Below, one piece after another: positions 1-10,057 of a stretch of 64,000 bases of DNA. Source of the DNA: Paractinoplanes bogorensis (GTDB lineage: Bacteria > Actinomycetota > Actinomycetes > Mycobacteriales > Micromonosporaceae); the NCBI RefSeq assembly GCF_018829635.1, contig NZ_JAHKKG010000004.1, forward strand, positions 1 to 64,000, given 5' to 3'. Under the pieces are notes generated by a model that saw only the letters and a program-made list of their open reading frames with translations, made no database searches and was not told the DNA's origin. The stretch's first letter is position 1. Each line of letters opens with the position of its first letter. The translations under genes were made by a program, and so were the position numbers.

Positions 1-75
1 TGGGTTGATAGGCCGGAGATGTAAGCCAGGTAACTGGTTCAGTTGACCGGTACTAATAGGCCGAGGGCTTAACCA
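1..75 (+). rRNA. rrl: 23S rRNA, 3' end (partial)
   Basis: The window opens inside the last helix region of a large-subunit rRNA. The segment with GACCGGTACTAATAGG followed by GAGGGCTTAACC is the typical actinobacterial 23S 3' terminus. Only about 75 bases are present and the rest lies to the left. The exact mature 3' end, about position 74-76, is estimated from the conserved CTTAACC ending. It belongs to an rrn operon read on the plus strand and continuing into the 5S gene. Confidence 0.95.
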
Positions 76-240
76 CCCTAAACATTCTGCTTGCGTCCAC
101 TGTGTGATTCACAGCAAACGAACAACCACCACCCACCCCTGAAAGATCAGGGGGTGTGCAGGGGGGAAGGTTGCCGGCTGATCCAAGCCGGTATCTGAAC
201 CCAGGCTGGGGTGGTGTTGGATTGTTCCGCGCTGACAGCT
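76..240 (+). other. 23S-5S internal transcribed spacer
   Basis: A 165-base spacer between the two rRNAs with no tRNA. It contains a small hairpin (CCCCTGA at 136-142 pairing with TCAGGGG at 147-153 around AAGA), which could help rRNA processing. Nothing coding is supported here. Confidence 0.7.
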
Positions 241-357
241 GTTTCGGTGGTCATAGCGGAGGGGAAACGCCCGGTCTCATTCCGAACCCGGAAGCTAAGC
301 CCTCCAGCGCCGATGGTACTGCACTCGGGAGGGTGTGGGAGAGTAGGACGCCGCCGG
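241..357 (+). rRNA. rrf: 5S rRNA
   Basis: About 117 bases beginning GTTTCGGTGGTCATAGCGG and ending with GACGCCGCCGGA, which pairs with the 5' end. The conserved loop regions (CCCGGTCTCATTCCGAACCC, GAAGCTAAGCC, GGGAGAGTAGG) are all present. Family length is about 117-120, so it is complete. It is the last gene of the rrn operon and is followed 13 bases later by a strong terminator. Confidence 0.97.
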
Positions 358-370
358 ACTCAACGTGAAA

Positions 371-404
371 CAGTAGGCCCACCCGGGAACGGGTGGGCCT
401 ACTG
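371..404 (+). terminator. rrn operon terminator hairpin
   Basis: Perfect 14-bp inverted repeat: CAGTAGGCCCACCC at 371-384 and GGGTGGGCCTACTG at 391-404, with the six-base loop GGGAAC. It lies directly after the 5S gene and is followed by TCATTTCC and a short T-rich run, consistent with intrinsic termination of the rRNA transcript. Confidence 0.9.
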
Positions 405-427
405 TCATTTCCGGGCTTTTTCGTTCG

Positions 428-453
428 TTATCCACAATTCCTGTTTATCCACA
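428..453 (+). promoter_or_regulatory. Twin DnaA-box-like sites
   Basis: Two perfect TTATCCACA nonamers occur at 428-436 and 445-453, same orientation and 17 bp start-to-start. They sit in the non-coding gap between the rrn terminator and the stop of the histidine kinase gene. TTATCCACA is the classical DnaA box; actinobacterial DnaA usually prefers TTGTCCACA but tolerates this form. A near-copy of the whole arrangement occurs at 22299-22324. Binding by DnaA is inferred, not shown. Confidence 0.5.
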
Positions 454-532
454 GCTGACCCATCGGTGGCGCCGGCGATCACGGAAAATCCGCGATAATG
501 GTTCCGGACGGGGGCCCCCAAGGGAGGGCGGG

Positions 533-2188
533 CTATCTCGGCAGCTTCAAGCAGACTGTGGTGCCGCCACCTGGGGTTTCCTCGAGGTCGATCGTGCCGT
601 GATGCCGCTCGAGAATGCGCAGACACGTCGATAGACCGATCCCGTAGCCCTTCTGCTGCTTGGGGTCGACCTGGGCGAACATCTCGAACACCCGGGACCG
701 CTGCGACGGCGGAATGCCGATCCCGTTGTCGGCCACCCGCACGATCCACCCGTCGGGGTGGGCCTCGGCACTCACCGTGATGTGGCACGGCCGGGCCGGG
801 TGGCGGTACTTCATCGCGTTGTCGATCAGGTTCTGGAACAGCTGACGGAGCAGGACCGGGTCGCCCTGGATCGTCGGCAGGTCGTCGGTGGCCGAGATCT
901 GGGCCCCGCTGCTCTCGGTCGCCGTGCGCAGGTCGGCCAGCACGTCCAGCACCACGTTGTTCAGCGGCACCGGCTCGGCCTGGTACGGCGTCTGGCCCGC
1001 TCGGGCGTACCGGAGCAACGAGTCCACCAGTTTCTGCATCCGCTCGACCGAGCGCATCGCCCCGGTCAACCACTTCGTGGCCCGGTCGTCCAGCGTTCCC
1101 TTGTACTCGCCGGCCAGCAGGTCGAGGAAGCCGTGCGCGGCCGCCATCGGGCGGACCAGGTCGTGTGAGACGGCCCCGGCGAATTGTTCCAGTTCCTCGT
1201 TCGAGCGTCGCAGTTCGACCAGGGCCGCGGTCAGCTGGTCGCCGCGGGCGGCGATCTCGGCGCTGGCCCGTTCGATCTCGCGCCGGTAGGCCCGGTCGGC
1301 CGTGACGTCGGTCATCGCGACCACCGCCCCCAGAATGTCGCCCGCGTCGTCCATCATGCGGGCGCCGTTGCAGCTGATCAGCAGCGCCGGGCGGGCCGGG
1401 ACCCGTACGGTCATCTCGACGTTCTCGATCCGCCCCTCCCGCAACGCCCGCAGCAACGGGATCTGTTCGGGCGTCAGCCGGGAGTGGCCGTCGGCGTCGA
1501 AGAGTCCGTAGCGGCTGGGCAGCGCCGACGGGTCGAGCGAGGAGTCGGCGTCCATGCCGTGCCAGTCGCGGGCGGCCCGGTTGAGCAGCGTCACGTGCCC
1601 GTCGTGATCGGCGACGACGAGGCCGACGTCGATCGTCTCGAGCACCGCCGTGATGAACTTCTTGCGGTGCTCCGTCTCCACGGCGAGGCGTTCGTTGAGC
1701 CGGGCCTGCCGTCGCCGTTCGAACAGCGCCACCAGCACGTCGGCCAGGTCGATGAGCCGTCCGGCCTGGTCGTCGCTGAGTTCCTTGACCTGGTCGTCGA
1801 AGGCGCACAGGGTGCCCAGCGCATACCCCTCGGGCGTGATCAGGGGCGCCGAGGCGTAGAAGCGGACGTACGCGAGCCGGCCGTCGACCCACGGGTTGTC
1901 GCGGTAGACCGGGTGTTCGCGGGCGTCGGAGACGTGGACGAACCGGCCGGCCCGGAACTGGATGGCGCACATCGAGTCGGAGCGGGCCGTGTTGCCGCCC
2001 TCGAACCCGTACGTGGTCAGCTGGCACTGCCGGCTCTCGTCGATCAGGTTGAGCGTGGCCGTCGGCACCCCGGCGACCAGGGCGGCGACCCGGACGACGG
2101 TGGTCAGCTCCTCGTCGGCGGGGGCGTCGAGCACGCAGTATTCGTGCAGGACAGCGAGGCGCCTCTGCTCGTCGGCGACGGAGCTCAC
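533..2188 (-). CDS. GAF-PAS sensor histidine kinase
   Basis: 551 aa, with no membrane segment or signal peptide, so a cytoplasmic sensor. Domain order is a GAF domain (about 20-160), a PAS domain (about 170-290, with GLVVADHDGHVTLLNRAA), a short coiled-coil linker, a HisKA domain with the phospho-acceptor His in SHDLVRP near residue 341, and a HATPase_c domain with N box NLIDNAMKY, G1 box DNGIGIP and G2 box GYGIGLS. It therefore autophosphorylates and passes phosphate to a receiver. It is the last gene of the minus-strand Tad pilus run, 31 bases after tadC. No receiver gene is adjacent; the receiver-only protein at the head of the locus (9509-9925) is a reasonable partner by inference. Confidence 0.88.
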   Translation of the reverse strand: MSSVADEQRRLAVLHEYCVLDAPADEELTTVVRVAALVAGVPTATLNLIDESRQCQLTTYGFEGGNTARSDSMCAIQFRAGRFVHVSDAREHPVYRDNPWVDGRLAYVRFYASAPLITPEGYALGTLCAFDDQVKELSDDQAGRLIDLADVLVALFERRRQARLNERLAVETEHRKKFITAVLETIDVGLVVADHDGHVTLLNRAARDWHGMDADSSLDPSALPSRYGLFDADGHSRLTPEQIPLLRALREGRIENVEMTVRVPARPALLISCNGARMMDDAGDILGAVVAMTDVTADRAYRREIERASAEIAARGDQLTAALVELRRSNEELEQFAGAVSHDLVRPMAAAHGFLDLLAGEYKGTLDDRATKWLTGAMRSVERMQKLVDSLLRYARAGQTPYQAEPVPLNNVVLDVLADLRTATESSGAQISATDDLPTIQGDPVLLRQLFQNLIDNAMKYRHPARPCHITVSAEAHPDGWIVRVADNGIGIPPSQRSRVFEMFAQVDPKQQKGYGIGLSTCLRILERHHGTIDLEETPGGGTTVCLKLPR

Positions 2189-2219
2189 ATCACACCGTTC
2201 GGCCCGGACGGCAAAAGAC

Positions 2220-3134
2220 TTAGAGCTGCCCCATGATCCGGATCGCGGCCGGTCCCAGCACGATGATGAAGATGACCGGGAACAGGCAGAACAGCACCGG
2301 GAAGAGCAGCTTGACGGTCACCTTCTGGGCCTGTTCCTCGGCCCGCTGACGGCGCCGGGTGCGCTGGTCGATGGCGTGCTCACGCAGGATGCCGGCCACC
2401 GAGATACCCAGCTCACCGGCCTGCACCAGCGCGGTGATGAGCGTTTTGAGATCCCGTACGGTGGTCCGGGCCCCGAGCGCACGCAGGGCCGCCGTCCGTG
2501 AGACGCCGAGCCGCATCTCCTGCAGCACCCGGTTCAGCTCGTCCGGCATCGGCCCGCGCAGCAGCTGCGCCACCTGGGACATCGCCGCGTCCATGCCGAG
2601 GCCGGACTCGACGCCGATCACCATCGCGTCCAGCACGTCGGGCAGCGCGAGCATCAGCTGCTCCTGCCGTTTCACCCCGGCGTTGTAGGCCAGCAGGTCG
2701 GGCACGTGCAGTCCGACCACGAAGCCGCCGAGCAGGCCGAGCAGCCCGTACCCGAACGAGGTGTGCTGGCCGATCACCCAGAACAGCAGGCCGATCACTA
2801 CGCCGGCCACCATCCGGCCGCGGATGACCCGGTCGAGCGGCCAGTCCTTGGGGTTGCCGGCGTAGTCGAGGTGCCGGGAGATCCGGTTGCGCACCGGCGG
2901 CGGGGCGAGCGCGTTGCCGACCTGCTGGATCGCCGCCACCACGGGTTCGCGCAGGGCGCCGCCGACCGGCTTCTCCACCGCGCGGGGCGAGTTCCGGCTG
3001 CGGTCGAACTGGTGCAGGATGCCGAGCATCCGCTGGCGTCGGCTGGGCGGGATGGTGACCGCGGCCGCGACGCATCCGACCGCCAGCACGACCGCACCGG
3101 TGGCGATCAGGACGAGGATCGCGCCGCTGGCCAT
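2220..3134 (-). CDS. tadC: Tad pilus inner-membrane protein TadC (GspF domain)
   Basis: 304 aa. An N-terminal hydrophobic helix (about 5-28) is followed by further membrane segments (about 110-150) and a type II secretion system F domain. The F domain is seen in the helical stretch around ALPDVLDAMVIGVESGLGMDAAM and the C-terminal hydrophobic pair ending near the stop. TadB and TadC form the membrane platform on which the CpaF ATPase acts to assemble Flp pili. It starts one base after the stop of tadB, so the two are co-translated. Length is normal for TadC. Confidence 0.9.
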   Translation of the reverse strand: MASGAILVLIATGAVVLAVGCVAAAVTIPPSRRQRMLGILHQFDRSRNSPRAVEKPVGGALREPVVAAIQQVGNALAPPPVRNRISRHLDYAGNPKDWPLDRVIRGRMVAGVVIGLLFWVIGQHTSFGYGLLGLLGGFVVGLHVPDLLAYNAGVKRQEQLMLALPDVLDAMVIGVESGLGMDAAMSQVAQLLRGPMPDELNRVLQEMRLGVSRTAALRALGARTTVRDLKTLITALVQAGELGISVAGILREHAIDQRTRRRQRAEEQAQKVTVKLLFPVLFCLFPVIFIIVLGPAAIRIMGQL

Positions 3135-3135
3135 G

Positions 3136-4097
3136 TCACACCTCGATCTTCGTCACGGCCCGCAGCCAGAGGGCGCCGCCGGCCAGCATGAGGAACGCGA
3201 CGGAGAGCAGCCCGATCCCCGCGAACGAGCTGAACAGCGGGGTGATGTAGGTCGGCTGCACGACCAGGAGCATGCCGGTGGTGAAGATCGGCAGAGCGAC
3301 CAGCACGTACGCCGACATGCGGCCCTCGGCCGACAACGAGCGCACGTGCCGGCGCAGGTAGGCGCGTTCCCGCATGGTCTCGGCAGTGGTCTGCATGACC
3401 TCGGCCAGGCTGCCGCCGGTCTCGCGTTGCAGGCGCAGCGCCATCACCAGCCACGTCAGTTCGGAGCTCTCCACCCGCTCGCCCGCCCGGGCCAGCGCGT
3501 CCTCGAACTCGCCGCTGATCCGGGTCTCGGACAGCGCCCGGCTGAACTCCTCGGCGACCGGGCCCTCGTCGTCGCGTACGGCCGCCTCGACCGACTGCTG
3601 CAGGGTGAAGCCGGACCGCAGCGCACTGAGGACCAGCTGGAGCATGGTCGGCAGCTCGTCGGCGAACCGTTTGCGGCGCCGGTTGATCTGGGCGCCGAGC
3701 AGCATGCCGGGCAGCACGAAGCCGAGGATCAGCCCGGCCAGCAGGCCGAGCGCCGGGGGCAGGAGCAGCATCCCGACCAGTGCCGCCAGCACGGCGATGA
3801 GGGCCCGTACGGCCAGCCACTCGCTCGGTCGCATCTGCACCGCGGCCCGGTCGAGTTTGGGCGAGGCCCGCGCGGCCAGCGAGGTCAGGCCGGGGGACTG
3901 TTCGACGAAGTCGCCCAGGGCCTTCTGCCACCGGCGCACCATCGGCGGGGCGACCTGACGTTCGCCCACGGTGTACTGCTTCAGTGTGGTCAGTCGCCGC
4001 TGCATCGGCGTACGGCCGAAGATCCGCTCGATGACCACGGTGAGCAGCAGGAACGTGGTGAGGGCGGCCGGTAGGGCGACGGCCCAGCGGGCCGCGG

Positions 4098-4101
<4 letters not shown>
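3136..4101 (-). CDS. tadB: Tad pilus inner-membrane protein TadB (GspF domain)
   Basis: 321 aa. Hydrophobic segments lie near residues 8-25 and 90-125, with two more at the C terminus. The central GspF/TadB domain includes the motif ELPTMLQLVLSALRSGFTLQQ. It is the partner platform protein of TadC. The start overlaps the stop of cpaF by four bases (ATGA), showing tight operon coupling. The proposed function rests on the domain and its place in a complete Tad cluster. Confidence 0.9.
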
Positions 4102-5497
<1,396 letters not shown>

Positions 5498-5501
<4 letters not shown>

Positions 5502-6685
5502 CGCAGGGCCTTCTTACGTTTGAGGCCGCTCAGCAGCCCGCGTTTCGGCTCGGGTGGGGTCTCGGTGCCGGCGCAACGGTCGGCCAGCTGGCGGATCGCC
5601 CGGCTGACCGGGTGCAGCGGCTCGGTCAGCAGCAGCGGCTCGCCCTGGTTGACCGAGATCGGCACGTCCCGGCTGGACGGCACGAGCGACGCGAACGGCA
5701 TGCCGATCGCCTCCTCGACGTCGGCCGTGGTCAGGCCGACCTGGGTGTTGGCGCGGTTGAAGACGAGCAGGCTGCGGTCGCGCGGATACTCCAGCATGTC
5801 GAACATCTCGACGGTGAGCCGCACCGTTTTGAGCGTCGGCAGGTCGGGCGTCACGATCGGCACGAACCAGTCGGACACGTCGAGCGCGGCCAGCACCTGG
5901 TCGGTGACGATGGCCGGGGTGTCGATCACGATGAAGTCGTAGTGCGGACGGGCGGCGTCCAGAATTTCCAGGACCAGTTCCCGCCGTACGTGTTCACCCT
6001 GCGCCGGATTTCCCGGAGCGAGCAGGGCATCCACGCCGGGACGGTACGGCGTGACGATCGAGCGCAGTCCCGGCTCGTCGAGGCGGCCCGCCATCGCGAT
6101 CCCGCCGGCGATGCTGCGGTCGGGCGGCAGCTTGAGCATGATCGCCACGTCGCCGAACTGCAGGTCGAGGTCGACGATGAGCACCCGCCGGGCGCCGCCG
6201 GCCCACAGTGCCACGGCCAGGTTGACGGCGACGAAACTGCGGCCGCACCCGCCCTTGCCGGCGAACACGGTGATGATCCGGCCGTGCGGTGCGACGTCGG
6301 CCCCGGAGCGCATCGTCATGCTGAGCGCCTTGGAGATGTCGACCGAACGGCTGGTGGCCTGGCGGATCGCGTCCCAGTCGGCCTCCTCGACCACGTCCCG
6401 GATGCCGGCCTGCAGACAGCGGATCACGTCGCCCGGCTGCAGCGACTTGCGGACCAGCACCACCCCGATCAGGGGCCGCTGCAACCGCTGGTAGGCCGCG
6501 AACATCAGCGCCTCGTCGAGGTCGACACTCGCGCCCATCACGACCAGCAGCGTCTCGGGGTAGCGGGGCAGGTGGGCCTCGAGCTCGGCCATGCTGTGCA
6601 CGAGGGAACCGCCGACCGACTGGAACTCCGGCCCGCGTTCGGCCAGCAGTTCACGGTCGGGTTCAAGGTAGACGTACAGGCTCAT
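5498..6685 (-). CDS. cpaE: Tad pilus protein CpaE/TadZ (MinD/ParA-like)
   Basis: 395 aa. The N-terminal 130 residues form a receiver-like domain without an obvious phospho-acceptor site. A MinD/ParA-type ATPase domain follows from about residue 140. The deviant Walker A reads GKGGCGRS, with Arg where Lys is normal. Walker A' (LIVDLDLQFGD) and switch II (FIVIDTPAIVTD) are present. CpaE/TadZ localises the pilus machine at a pole. The start was set at 6685 because it overlaps the cpaB stop by four bases; the open frame runs further upstream but only as a shadow of cpaB. Confidence 0.9.
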
Positions 6686-7479
6686 CCGGCGGCCCCGCTC
6701 TCGATCACGACCGGCGCCGCGGTGACGGTGGCGCCGCTGCCCAGAAGGCCCAGGTGCAGATACCCGCGGTTGTACCCGTTGATCACCAGCTCGGCCTGTT
6801 CCCCGGTGACGGCCAGCGTGACCACGTAGCGCTTGAGCGGGATCGAGGTGCCGGTGGGACTGGGCACCACGGTCGGAACGATCGCGTTGAGGCCGCTGGC
6901 TGAGATCGCGCTCGGGGCCGGTGTGGAGATCTCGGCCTCGCCGACACTGACCACAGTGGCCTGGGGGAGCACGACCCAGGTCCGTTGCGGGTTCGTCTCG
7001 GTCTCGGTCTTGGGCACGGTGACGAACACCGTGACCTTGTCGCCGCGCTTGACGTTGCCCGCGACCTGAGGGGCGATGCCGAGCTCGACGCTGACCGCGA
7101 CCAGACCGGCCGGGATCTTGAAGGTGGGCGAGGGGCTGGCGATCGGCTTCGTGCCGGTGTCGAACTGCCGGGTCAGCAGCATCTGGTCGGGCTGCAGGGC
7201 GGCGTTCAGCTTGCGCGAGTCGAACGACGTGTCCAGCTTGGTGAGTGCACCCGACGGCACTGTCTCGGCCGGCATCAGCACCTGACGCACCAGACGCTTG
7301 GCCCGGATCTGGGACCCGGTGGTGCCGCTCGGGATGTCGGCCGTGGCGAGCAGGACCCACGTACCCTTCTTGCCCTCCACGGCCCGGCGGTCGGACCCGC
7401 GGGCATAGGCGACGACCGCCACCGCGCTGAGCAGTGCCAGCACGGCCGCGGCGACCAGCATGACGATGCGCCGGCGCAT
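6682..7479 (-). CDS. cpaB: Tad pilus protein CpaB/RcpC (SAF domain)
   Basis: 265 aa. An N-terminal signal anchor (VMLVAAAVLALLSAVAVVAY) is followed by a SAF domain (about 40-105) and a CpaB/RcpC C-terminal domain. In Gram-negative Tad systems RcpC works with the outer-membrane secretin. No secretin gene is present here, as expected for a Gram-positive, so the protein probably acts in the cell wall space. It lies 22 bases after the TadG-like gene and overlaps cpaE by four bases. Confidence 0.88.
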   Translation of the reverse strand: MRRRIVMLVAAAVLALLSAVAVVAYARGSDRRAVEGKKGTWVLLATADIPSGTTGSQIRAKRLVRQVLMPAETVPSGALTKLDTSFDSRKLNAALQPDQMLLTRQFDTGTKPIASPSPTFKIPAGLVAVSVELGIAPQVAGNVKRGDKVTVFVTVPKTETETNPQRTWVVLPQATVVSVGEAEISTPAPSAISASGLNAIVPTVVPSPTGTSIPLKRYVVTLAVTGEQAELVINGYNRGYLHLGLLGSGATVTAAPVVIESGAAG

Positions 7480-7501
7480 GGCTACCTCCTGTCCCCGACC
7501 G

Positions 7502-8737
7502 TCATCCGGTCCGCGCGATGATCGTGGCTCCGTAGTCCGGGCCGGTTCCGAACACCGGGGTGTCGACCGGGACCAGGGATTTGGTGAAGTAGCCGTAGAT
7601 GCACTGCGACGCCCCGCACAGCGTCGACTGCAGCAGCGACGGCACGCCGCCGGTCTGCAGGAAGCTGCCGACCCCGGTGAGCAGGCCGCTGAGCAGGCTC
7701 GTGTAGCCGGTGAAGACGAACGGCGCGAACCCGGCGATGCGGTAGGTCGGCGCCACCGAGAGCAGCGTCTGCTCGATCTGGTCGAAGATCGGGATCAGGA
7801 CCGGCTGCCGGGCGGCCAGGATCTGCTGCAGCCGGTTCGCGCACAGCAGGCCCTGGGTGAGGCCGGACAGCAGGAACGACCGGGGCAGGTCACCGACCTT
7901 GAGGGTGATCTCGCAGTTGGCGTCGGGACTGGAGTAGTCGTTGTTGCCCAGCCAGACCCAACCGCGTGGCGTCGTCAGCTGCGTGATGCCGCAGTTGGGC
8001 AGCGGGAGACCGAGCACCGAGGCCGGCAGCACGGTCGGGATGGCGCTGTCGATCGAGGCGGTCGGAGAGGGCAGACCCAGCACGGAGTAGAGGCCGAGCT
8101 GACCGAGCAGCGAGGTGACCGGGCCGTAGAAGGCCGTGCCGTTGTTGGTCATCCGCTTCCAGTCACATAGCGAGATGCCCATGGCGAACACCTTGCTCTG
8201 GGTGACCGGGCCCCAGGCCACGCGTCCGCAGGCGCCGACCTTCTGCCCGGTGTAGGTCATGCCCGACAGCGTGCCGGCGAACGACGGCGGCAACAGCGTC
8301 GAGCCGTTGGCCAGCCGGGTGCTCGTGCGCACCTCGACCGAGGTGCCACCGGTGATGGTCGTGGTAGGGCAGGTGATCGGGCTGCCCCAGGTGATCCCGG
8401 AGCACGAGGTGGTGTAGATGCAGAACTGCGCGTCGGCCACACCGCGCTTTATGTTGCTGTTGGTGTATTTCGTGGCGGTCGCGGTCTGCCCGGCGACCGT
8501 GCACTTGGTCGGGTCGTCGATGCAGTGCACGGCGATCGCCCACGAGGCGGCGTCGGCGCCGGACTGGAGCTCGGCCCGCTCGAGCGCGATCTGGTTGACG
8601 TCGATGACGATCGCGCCCATGCCGAAGAACATGCCGGTGGCGCACAGCACGGCGATCATCGCGGCGACGACGCCGTGATCGGAGGCATGGCGATGCCGGA
8701 TCCGGCGCATGACGCGCAGAACCCGGCGGGTGGACAT
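7502..8737 (-). CDS. TadG-like pilus-associated protein
   Basis: About 411 aa from the ATG at 8737; a GTG at 8755 would add six residues and overlap the tadE stop. An N-terminal hydrophobic helix near residues 20-45 (MIAVLCATGMFFGMGAIVID) is followed by the TadE/TadG signature NQIALERAELQSGADAASWA. A long, Thr/Ser/Gly-rich, Cys-containing extracellular part without a recognised domain follows. Unlike the pilin and TadE, the residue at +5 after the Gly is not Glu, so prepilin-type processing is doubtful. It is probably a surface or minor-pilin accessory protein of the Tad machine. Confidence 0.8.
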   Translation of the reverse strand: MSTRRVLRVMRRIRHRHASDHGVVAAMIAVLCATGMFFGMGAIVIDVNQIALERAELQSGADAASWAIAVHCIDDPTKCTVAGQTATATKYTNSNIKRGVADAQFCIYTTSCSGITWGSPITCPTTTITGGTSVEVRTSTRLANGSTLLPPSFAGTLSGMTYTGQKVGACGRVAWGPVTQSKVFAMGISLCDWKRMTNNGTAFYGPVTSLLGQLGLYSVLGLPSPTASIDSAIPTVLPASVLGLPLPNCGITQLTTPRGWVWLGNNDYSSPDANCEITLKVGDLPRSFLLSGLTQGLLCANRLQQILAARQPVLIPIFDQIEQTLLSVAPTYRIAGFAPFVFTGYTSLLSGLLTGVGSFLQTGGVPSLLQSTLCGASQCIYGYFTKSLVPVDTPVFGTGPDYGATIIARTG

Positions 8738-8742
8738 GCGAA

Positions 8743-9186
8743 TCAGCCCGTGCACGCCATCACTCCGGTGGCGGTCAGCGAGCTGATACTGGCGGTCTGA
8801 TTGAACAACGCCATGATCGAGAAGATCGGCGTGAGTGCGGTGAAGGTCTGCTTGGCGGTGACGACGGCGTCGGCCGACGTGCCGCCGCAGAGCGTGAGCG
8901 TGGTGTACGAGATGGTGGCGCCGGTGTTGGCCACGGCGGTGACCTTGGCCTGGACCTGTGCCGAGGTGCCGTTCAACGCCCCCGTCCGGGCCCCTTCCCG
9001 GACGGCGGCAGTGAGTTGTGTCTGTTGCTGAAGGGCCCGGCCGAAGTCGATGATGCCGAACAACATCAGCAGGATCAGCGGCATCACGATCGCGGTCTCC
9101 ACCGCGGCTGCGCCCCCCTCACCCCGGGGCGGCCGGCGAACGGCGCGCACCCCGGGGCGGGGGGAATTGCAGCTGGCGGTGAGCAC
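8743..9186 (-). CDS. tadE: TadE-like minor pilin
   Basis: 147 aa from GTG. After a 25-residue basic, Pro-rich leader comes the prepilin-like junction EGG/AAAVETAIVMPLILLMLF, with Glu at +5 and a hydrophobic helix. The rest is a small Thr/Ala-rich extracellular domain with cysteines. This is the TadE pseudopilin pattern. A purine-rich stretch (AGGAAGG) lies somewhat far, about 15 bases, upstream of the GTG, so the exact start is uncertain; a GTG 12 codons later is an alternative. It is located between flp and the TadG-like gene. Confidence 0.85.
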   Translation of the reverse strand: MLTASCNSPRPGVRAVRRPPRGEGGAAAVETAIVMPLILLMLFGIIDFGRALQQQTQLTAAVREGARTGALNGTSAQVQAKVTAVANTGATISYTTLTLCGGTSADAVVTAKQTFTALTPIFSIMALFNQTASISSLTATGVMACTG

Positions 9187-9211
9187 TTTCGTGACTACCG
9201 GCCTTCCTAGG

Positions 9212-9412
9212 TCAGGACGGCGAGACCAGCTTGTTACCGACAGCGGTGAACATCGCGCTGATCTTGTTGCCGAAGATCGTGGCGCCGGCGATCAGGACGA
9301 CGGCGATGAGCGTGACCAGCAGGCCGTACTCGACGGCGGTGGCACCCTCGTCGTCCTTCTTGGCGGCGAGGTGGGACTGGACGTAAGCGCAGATGAAGTG
9401 CAGCGGCAGCAT
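9212..9412 (-). CDS. flp: Flp-type pilin
   Basis: 66 aa from the ATG at 9412, chosen because GGGGGAAAC lies just upstream; the open frame could be extended but without a ribosome site. The prepilin region reads KKDDEG/ATAVEYGLLVTLIAV, with Glu-Tyr at +5/+6 and a single hydrophobic helix, the hallmark of Flp major pilins. The short tail after the helix (GNKISAMFTAVGNKLV) matches family style. It should be the structural subunit of the pilus made by the downstream genes. A prepilin peptidase is not visible in this locus and must be elsewhere. Confidence 0.93.
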   Translation of the reverse strand: MLPLHFICAYVQSHLAAKKDDEGATAVEYGLLVTLIAVVLIAGATIFGNKISAMFTAVGNKLVSPS

Positions 9413-9508
9413 GTTGTTTCCCCCAGTTGTTTTGGCTGCGTATCTCGCGGCCTTGCAACAGTAAGAATCGGGGGATGCGGCCAAGACTTGAGTTAGCGGA
9501 CCGGTGTA

Positions 9509-9925
9509 TCAGGGTGCAGGTGCGTTGCTGTTGTGCTGGGCCAGGACCGAGCGCAGCATGCCGGCCAGCTGGTCCGCCGTGAACGGCTTGGCGATGAAGG
9601 GCGCGCCGCGCTTGATGATGCCCCGGCGGATCGCGATCTCCTGCGGCATGCCGGAGACGTAGACGGTCTCCATGCCCGGCCGGACGGCGTGCGCGGAACG
9701 GGCCAGCTCGCCGCCGGACACCCCCGGCAGGCCCAGGTCGGTCAGCAGTACGTCGATCTTCCCCTCGTGCACGCGGCACTTGGTGATGGCGCTGACCGCA
9801 TCAGTCGCGACCAGCACCTGGAAGCCGCGCAGCTCGAGCATCTGCGTCGTCATGTCGCGCAGGTCCTCGTCGTCCTCCACCAGCAGGACGACCGGGCCTT
9901 GCTGGGGCGTCGAGGTGTTCCACAT
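9509..9925 (-). CDS. Single-domain response regulator (receiver only)
   Basis: 138 aa, one receiver domain and no output domain. The acidic pair is in LLVEDDEDL, the phospho-acceptor Asp is in LLTDLGLPG, the Thr/Ser position is in VYVSGM, and the conserved Lys is in FIAKPF. A ribosome site GGGGAGAGGCG precedes the ATG. It is the first gene of the Tad run, about 97 bases upstream of flp, and could relay a signal by protein contact. The kinase at 533-2188 that closes the same run is a possible partner by inference. Confidence 0.88.
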   Translation of the reverse strand: MWNTSTPQQGPVVLLVEDDEDLRDMTTQMLELRGFQVLVATDAVSAITKCRVHEGKIDVLLTDLGLPGVSGGELARSAHAVRPGMETVYVSGMPQEIAIRRGIIKRGAPFIAKPFTADQLAGMLRSVLAQHNSNAPAP

Positions 9926-10057
9926 CGCCTCTCCCCTCGGGCTCGGTGGAGCCGCGCCCGTGGCACCGCTCGCCTCAACGAAAACGCTAGGCGAAAAGCC
10001 ACCCCACCGGGGGAATTCGGCGGAAAAGGGGACTAGAACCGATCTAGGCGACAGAAC

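Noticed and set aside
428-453. Chromosomal replication origin
   Set aside because: Only two DnaA boxes are present, and dnaA, dnaN and gyr genes are absent, so an origin is not supported.
6686-7360. N-terminal extension of CpaE
   Set aside because: The extra 225 codons are out of frame with the certain cpaB gene on the same strand and read as Arg/Gly/Gln-rich noise. The ATG at 6685 overlaps the cpaB stop.
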